From assembly GCA_002101235.1 (NCBI GenBank), contig LWTL01000111.1, positions 1-57,602 of the forward strand: a stretch of 57,602 nucleotides of DNA, read 5' to 3'. Under the pieces are notes generated by a model, which worked only from the letters and a program-made list of their open reading frames with translations, searched no databases and was not told where the DNA came from. Source of the stretch: Cycloclasticus sp. symbiont of Bathymodiolus heckerae. GTDB lineage: Bacteria > Pseudomonadota > Gammaproteobacteria > Methylococcales > Cycloclasticaceae. The position numbers and the translations under genes were made by a program. Shown here one piece after another: positions 57,068 to 57,602 of the stretch (its first letter is position 1; every line of letters starts with the position of its first letter).

Positions 57068-57394
57068 ATGGCTGGAGTAAAATTAATCGTTGCATACCCA
57101 ACACCAACAGATATCGATGCCTTTGAAAAAAGATACACCGATGAGCACGTTCCAATGGCAGTAGAAAAGCTAGGCGGAAAAACTAAATTAGTAGCAACAA
57201 AAATACTTTCAATGGCAGATGGTTCTCAAGCGCCGTACTATAGAATCGCAGAAGTACATTTTCCATCAATGGAAGCCTTAGCTGCGTGTGCTGAGTCTGA
57301 AGGTGGGCAAGAAACTATTGGTCACGCTGTAGAAATTTCTACAGGCGGCGCACCTTTGTTTATGGTTGCAGAAGAAGAAGTATTTGAGTTTTAA
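57068..57394 (+). CDS. EthD-family dimeric alpha/beta-barrel protein
   Basis: The 108-residue protein begins VKLIVAYPTPTDIDAFEKRYTDEHVPMAVE, the conserved first strand and helix of EthD proteins (P-x4-FxxxY...HxP). EthD was named from the ethyl tert-butyl ether degradation cluster but the family is broad and mostly of unknown function, with some members acting in polyketide or aromatic metabolism. A strong ribosome site (AAAGGAG) and promoter precede it and a terminator follows, so it is a single-gene unit. No oxygenase genes are close. Function is not assigned. Confidence 0.8.
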   Translation: MAGVKLIVAYPTPTDIDAFEKRYTDEHVPMAVEKLGGKTKLVATKILSMADGSQAPYYRIAEVHFPSMEALAACAESEGGQETIGHAVEISTGGAPLFMVAEEEVFEF

Positions 57395-57418
57395 GTAAAA
57401 ATACTCTTTTGGTTTTTG

Positions 57419-57445
57419 AAAGCCCGCATTATGCGGGCTTTTTTA
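57419..57445 (+). terminator. Intrinsic terminator after the EthD-like gene
   Basis: AAAGCCCGCAT (57419-57429) pairs with ATGCGGGCTTT (57431-57441); the innermost bases form the loop and T residues follow. Confidence 0.88.
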
Positions 57446-57450
57446 TTATA

Positions 57451-57477
57451 TGGCTCCTTCGCCTGGGCTCGAACCAG
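57451..57477 (-). pseudogene. 3' fragment of a tRNA gene (Asn-like) interrupted by IS
   Basis: On the minus strand the 27 bases read as the end of a tRNA: T-stem half CTGG, T-loop TTCGAGC, stem CCAGG, acceptor strand CGAAGGA, discriminator G and encoded CCA. The IS starts at 57478, exactly where the T-stem should continue, so the 5' two-thirds is not adjacent. A predicted partner acceptor strand TCCTTCG with discriminator G fits tRNA-Asn best in Gammaproteobacteria, but the anticodon is missing, so identity is tentative. Confidence 0.6.
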
Positions 57478-57602
57478 TGTAGTGGCATAGTTAAGTTGGC
57501 CACCTAATTAGAGGTGATATTATTCATCTCAAGATAAAAAGGTGAGCGCATGATGAGAAGAAGCAGACCAACATTTACCCCTGAATTTAGGCTTGAAGCA
57601 TC
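57478..57602 (+). mobile_element. IS3-like insertion sequence, left end (partial, second copy)
   Basis: This is the inverted duplicate of bases 1-127, identical through base 57600 or so. It begins at 57478 with TGTAGTGGCATAG and carries the transposase start at 57550. The element runs off the window. Its insertion point is inside a tRNA gene. Confidence 0.85.
57550..57602 (+). CDS. IS3-family transposase OrfA, N-terminal fragment (second copy)
   Basis: The frame begins MMRRSRPTFTPEF and runs off the window. GGTGAG lies just before the ATG pair at 57550/57553 and can serve as the ribosome site. It is the same protein start as the minus-strand copy at base 55. OrfA supplies the DNA-binding part of IS3 transposases. 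Confidence 0.7.
   Translation, partial: MMRRSRPTFTPEFRLEA

Overview
The window is a 57.6 kb piece of a gammaproteobacterial chromosome of moderate to low GC. It is almost entirely core genes in long, tightly packed operons. The order of several blocks (metY-rimP-nusA-infB-rbfA-truB-rpsO-pnp; uvrC-pgsA-tRNA-Gly-tRNA-Cys; ffs-dnaX-ybaB-recR; tsaE-amidase-mutL-miaA-hfq-hflX-hflK-hflC-hisZ-purA; nrdR-ribD-ribE-ribB-ribH-nusB-thiL-pgpA) is typical of Gammaproteobacteria. The RegBA-type redox system, a monomeric isocitrate dehydrogenase, a PHA repressor, an endonuclease-type MutL and a fused IcmF mutase point away from enterics and toward a marine or hydrocarbon/C1-type lineage (Cycloclasticus- or Methylophaga-like). 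That placement is inference only.

Layout. 1-127 is the end of an IS3-like element that cuts off an APC-family permease (102-542). 599-5187 holds divergent ettA and a PatZ-like acyl-CoA synthetase/acetyltransferase. 5353-12473 runs from glyA through the riboflavin genes to pgpA. 12527-21582 carries the initiator tRNA and the translation/RNA-decay superoperon, ending in phaR. 21790-24536 is uvrC-pgsA with two tRNAs. 24699-26912 is monomeric icd. 27027-29501 has a degenerate GGDEF protein divergent from regB-regA. 29505-33719 is a radical SAM gene, the 4.5S RNA and dnaX-ybaB-recR-hinT. 33716-36184 (minus) is M48 protease, a small cytochrome c and rsgA. 36240-39637 is orn, a chemotaxis receptor and queG. 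39698-51841 is the nnrD-tsaE-amidase-mutL-miaA-hfq-hflX-hflKC-hisZ-purA run. 52011-57394 is an acyl-CoA synthetase + IcmF module followed by an EthD-like gene. 57451-57602 is the 3' end of a tRNA (Asn-like) cut by a second, inverted copy of the same IS.

Most genes serve translation, RNA turnover, cofactor supply (riboflavin, thiamine diphosphate, queuosine, NAD(P)H repair) and DNA repair. Accessory character is concentrated at the two ends and in the IcmF module, which probably activates and rearranges branched short-chain acids for beta-oxidation. Points worth attention are the IS-interrupted tRNA, a programmed frameshift site in dnaX, a RibB-fusion lacking the GTP cyclohydrolase II zinc ligands, a mature cytochrome c without any methionine, and repeats in front of the IcmF module. 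I found no CRISPR array, prophage or clear new defence system.
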